Assembly: GCA_003162595.1 (NCBI GenBank)
Contig: PMNJ01000228.1
Span: 9,861 to 18,729, forward strand
Direction: 5' to 3'
DNA length: 8,869 nt
DNA from: Bacteroidales bacterium
GTDB lineage: Bacteria; Bacteroidota; Bacteroidia; Bacteroidales; VadinHA17
The notes under the pieces are model-generated. The model was given only the letters and a program-made list of their open reading frames with translations. It made no database searches and was not told the DNA's origin. The first letter of the stretch is position 1, and every line of letters begins with the position of its first letter. Of the stretch, positions 5,981-8,869 are shown piece by piece. The translations under genes and the position numbers were made by a program.

Positions 5981-8869
5981 TTACTTGTTGAGTTTAATTA
6001 CAGAAATTGTATTATTGATAGTGGTTCCATGTACATTGAGATAATATATTGCCGGGATTAGCCTGAGATCGCTGAGGGTAATTGAATTATTCCCGATTAA
6101 AATATCTTTTTCAATATCATATAGTTTTACTCCTGACATATTAGAGATAGATATATGAATTCTATCGTCGATCTGAGAGTTTAAGGTAATTGTAAGTTTG
6201 TCACTGAATGGATTAGGAAATACACTTAATGTCTCACTGATTTTTGTATTATCGATATTGGTAGTCAATGTGTCATTAAAAAGATAATCATCATTGTTGT
6301 CTAATCCGTAAGTAACGATCTTATAATTGCCATATTTTGACAGATCAGCCATTGCCTTGAATGATACTGTCACTGAGTCACCGTAAGGAATTACCTTGTT
6401 ATCAAAATACTGCACAATAGGTGATAAATAGTCGTTTATTTTATAGGCCAGGTTAAAACCGTTTAATGTGTCTTTTCCAACGTTGAGAACTTTTACTGTA
6501 ATGTTTTCCAGCCCATATTGTTCATTATTGACCGGAATAATTACCCTGGCAACCTGAAGATCTCTCTGTATATACCGTACAGGACTTGACTGAGCAAAAT
6601 CGATCATATCAATCCATGCACAATCTGACCCATCTGAAACAGAAATATCTTTCCTGTAAATCCATTCCATTTTATTAAGTCCGGCTGAAACTGCAACTGT
6701 GGCTTTTGTCCACGGAATTTCTCCGGATTTTTTGAATATTTCAGCATCATTAAGTTTAAATGCAAGGAAATCATAGTTTGGCTCCGATGAAACCCTATAG
6801 AAGAACCTGACTGAATCATCCTTAGCATATACTGTTCTAATAGCCAATGAAGTTGATCCATTATGCGAAATTGCGCCTGATCTGGCAGAAAGATTTCCAT
6901 CGTAAGAACTTCCTGAAGTAATTACCCAGGGGATTGAACTGATATTGATCCATGGAAAAACATTAAATGATGAAGATTCAAAACTCTCCCTCACTTTTCC
7001 TACCCTGAATGAGAAATCCTTATTAACAATATATGGACTGCAATCGAGTATTGCAGAAACTGAGATCAGGCTGCCGATGGGAACCGTTTCTGAAAGTTTT
7101 ACCATCACGGGTATATCGGTGATCTGTCCGAATTGTAAAGTTCCGGACTTAACGCTCGGTTCAACAAGAGAAATGCCATCCTGCTGGCTGGAAATATTAA
7201 ATTGACCTGATATGTTGCTGCTACCTTGGTTCCGGACTTCGAAAACCAGTCGGAATGTTTCTCCCGGATCAGGAATGAAATCGCCGTTACCAACTGTTTT
7301 ATCATCAATAATACAGTTGACGATCTGGAGTTCCGGAGCATGAATACAGATATCAATTGTATAATGTTTTTCAGAGAACTGATCCTTCAAAAGAAGATTA
7401 AGGGTGGCTACTCCCATATCAGGTACATCATTGGAAACAGAGATGCCAAGATTATTTGAAAGAACAATATCAGATTTGGCGGGTAAAGTTCCTATATACG
7501 CTGAGTCGCTCGTGATCGTTACCAGATCTGAGGTAGAAGTAATTTTGGCATATAAATTATGGGAATCCGTTAATCCAAGATTACTCAGTGTAAGTTTCAG
7601 ATAAAGAGACTCTCCAAAGTCAGCCAGGTTATTATTATTTCCCTGGCTATCATTTATATTGCTAGCCGTAAGATTGATAAATTCTTTATGGATGTTTGAG
7701 AAATGGATTGTCTTTATTACAGGGACCTTGTTCTGGCCTGTTATTACAACCAGACAAGAATCATTAGAAAGCCCAGGCATCTTTAGAACAACTGTGCCTG
7801 AATTACTTGCAAAAGATGCATCCCATAGCGTATCATAATGTGATACAGCAACATATGCAAAAGGATTAACATTAAAAGAGAGAGATTTAATACCGTTTGG
7901 AAGTGTATCTGGTAATGAGACGTTAAAGGTTCCAGGTGTTCCCAATATTGGAATAACGCTTGGGTCTCCTACAAGGTTATATGTCTCCCAGTAATACTTT
8001 TTATTTGCGGAATTGCTTGCACTGACAGCCAGATTTCCTGCATAATTAATCTGGCCCATCGTAAAATACCAGTCAGAAGGAGATTCCCCATGTGTATGAA
8101 ACATTCTGTCATAAGCGCCAAGTCCTTTTCCTTCATAGGTTGGATTTGCTGAAATAGGTCCAGGGCCAACCGCCCAGTAATAATCTTCATCCCAGTAGGA
8201 GTCATTTGAACAGCCGATAAACCCTATAGCTCCCTTCTCAGCTGTCAGCATCATCCTGTTTCCAAAAGAAGACGCCAGGTTAAATTGTGCAGTCCGGCAG
8301 GCATTACTTATTACGAAAGGATACATGTTCTTATTCTGAAAAGTTGGAATATCAGGCGTTTTGATATTAACATGTAACCATCCTGAAGCTTCACCATGCC
8401 CGGTATAATTAATAAATGACACACCCTTATTTATAAGTTCTATAATTGAATCTTTTGCAGTGTAGGAATCAGGATAATAAAAGTGAAATTCATTGATTCC
8501 GTTCGCTTTTGTCAGGTAATTTGTAACAGCGTATTTTACTTGTCCGTTCATATAACTGGCCCAATCTGCATCATAACCAGCAGAGGCTATTGCCCGTGAA
8601 TAAAATTTGTTTGTATCAGCAAACTGGAACTTTTCATATTGGATTATCTTAGTTATAGCTGTTTTCAGTTCAGTTGTATCGGCAACGGGAAGTCTGCCTA
8701 TAAACATTTCCGGAATATAGTCGCCATTACCATCAAATTCACCATAATACATATCTGTGACATTTCCTGAACCCCCTGAACCATAATAGGGAACTCTGTT
8801 CACATCTCCTATAATAAGCAGATACTCGGGAGGTGGGTCGTTTGCAGATGAAGCATTGTAAATTTTGGT
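5981..8869 (-). CDS. C25 (gingipain-family) peptidase with T9SS sorting tail, 5' end beyond window
   Basis: The frame is open to base 8869, so 962 C-terminal residues are visible (numbered from the edge). The GTG at 8803 is internal: 22 in-frame codons precede it and include PPPEYLLIIGD, a hallmark of the C25 fold. Order: peptidase domain to about 310, with DMYYGEFDGNGDYIPEMFIG, the catalytic His in NYTGHGEASGW (His158, codon 8396-8398) and the catalytic Cys in ISNACRTAQF (Cys191, codon 8297-8299); two related Ig-like repeats, about 395-510 and 511-622, with ADFGESLYLKLTLSNLG and PDPGETFRLVFEVRNQG; a MAM/jelly-roll-like module about 627-757 (FESSSFNVFPWI to CAWIDMIDF); a CARDB-like module about 767-877; and a T9SS type A sorting tail 881-962 (LSVFPNPFSDKL onward). 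It is expected to be a surface-anchored or secreted cysteine endopeptidase. The signal peptide and propeptide lie outside the window. Cleavage specificity is not readable. Confidence 0.9.
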   Translation of the reverse strand, partial: TKIYNASSANDPPPEYLLIIGDVNRVPYYGSGGSGNVTDMYYGEFDGNGDYIPEMFIGRLPVADTTELKTAITKIIQYEKFQFADTNKFYSRAIASAGYDADWASYMNGQVKYAVTNYLTKANGINEFHFYYPDSYTAKDSIIELINKGVSFINYTGHGEASGWLHVNIKTPDIPTFQNKNMYPFVISNACRTAQFNLASSFGNRMMLTAEKGAIGFIGCSNDSYWDEDYYWAVGPGPISANPTYEGKGLGAYDRMFHTHGESPSDWYFTMGQINYAGNLAVSASNSANKKYYWETYNLVGDPSVIPILGTPGTFNVSLPDTLPNGIKSLSFNVNPFAYVAVSHYDTLWDASFASNSGTVVLKMPGLSNDSCLVVITGQNKVPVIKTIHFSNIHKEFINLTASNINDSQGNNNNLADFGESLYLKLTLSNLGLTDSHNLYAKITSTSDLVTITSDSAYIGTLPAKSDIVLSNNLGISVSNDVPDMGVATLNLLLKDQFSEKHYTIDICIHAPELQIVNCIIDDKTVGNGDFIPDPGETFRLVFEVRNQGSSNISGQFNISSQQDGISLVEPSVKSGTLQFGQITDIPVMVKLSETVPIGSLISVSAILDCSPYIVNKDFSFRVGKVRESFESSSFNVFPWINISSIPWVITSGSSYDGNLSARSGAISHNGSTSLAIRTVYAKDDSVRFFYRVSSEPNYDFLAFKLNDAEIFKKSGEIPWTKATVAVSAGLNKMEWIYRKDISVSDGSDCAWIDMIDFAQSSPVRYIQRDLQVARVIIPVNNEQYGLENITVKVLNVGKDTLNGFNLAYKINDYLSPIVQYFDNKVIPYGDSVTVSFKAMADLSKYGNYKIVTYGLDNNDDYLFNDTLTTNIDNTKISETLSVFPNPFSDKLTITLNSQIDDRIHISISNMSGVKLYDIEKDILIGNNSITLSDLRLIPAIYYLNVHGTTINNTISVIKLNK

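Noticed and set aside
8801..8803. GTG as start codon of the C25 peptidase
   Set aside because: The frame stays open for 22 codons to the window edge and these encode a conserved C25 segment (PPPEYLLIIGD), so the true start lies outside the window.
5981..8869. PorU, the T9SS sortase
   Set aside because: PorU also has a C25 domain, but the long Ig-like, jelly-roll-like and CARDB-like tail and the lack of a downstream porV gene fit a secreted cargo peptidase better. The missing N-terminus prevents complete exclusion.

Overview
The window looks like a chromosomal segment of a Bacteroidota bacterium, probably an environmental or host-associated polysaccharide degrader of the Bacteroidia or a related class. 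Three signs support this: a secreted peptidase on the minus strand ends in a type IX secretion (T9SS) sorting tail, most genes lack a convincing Shine-Dalgarno sequence, and matches to the Bacteroidota promoter motif TAnnTTTG lie in AT-rich gaps. No RNA gene, mobile element, CRISPR array or transfer signature was seen.

Left part (1-1918): the C-terminal half of a nicotinamidase (pncA, NAD salvage) is cut by the left edge. It is followed on the same strand by a complete 3-dehydro-L-gulonate 2-dehydrogenase (DlgD/YiaK type). A small two-helix membrane protein with a possible PH-like domain converges on it from the minus strand.

Centre (2125-5308): three plus-strand genes form the most interesting unit. 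They are a Sec-exported 3-keto-disaccharide hydrolase-fold protein (DUF1080), a Tat-exported Gfo/Idh/MocA oxidoreductase, and a second DUF1080 protein that is a lipoprotein. All three carry export signals. The likely scheme is that the oxidoreductase oxidises a sugar hydroxyl (C3 in the known examples) of a glycoside and the DUF1080 proteins then cleave or process the keto-sugar outside the cytoplasm. A strong hairpin with a T run closes the unit and may also serve the convergent minus-strand genes.

Right part (5357-8869): two minus-strand genes 33 bp apart. The upstream one is a large C25 (gingipain-family) cysteine peptidase, open at the right window edge, with tandem Ig-like modules, a jelly-roll-like module and a T9SS type A sorting tail. 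The downstream one is a small HD-domain phosphohydrolase-like protein. Apart from possible co-transcription there is no evident functional link between them.

There is no gene-free stretch longer than 300 bases. The largest gap (1919-2124) is AT-rich and holds a candidate promoter and a short palindrome.
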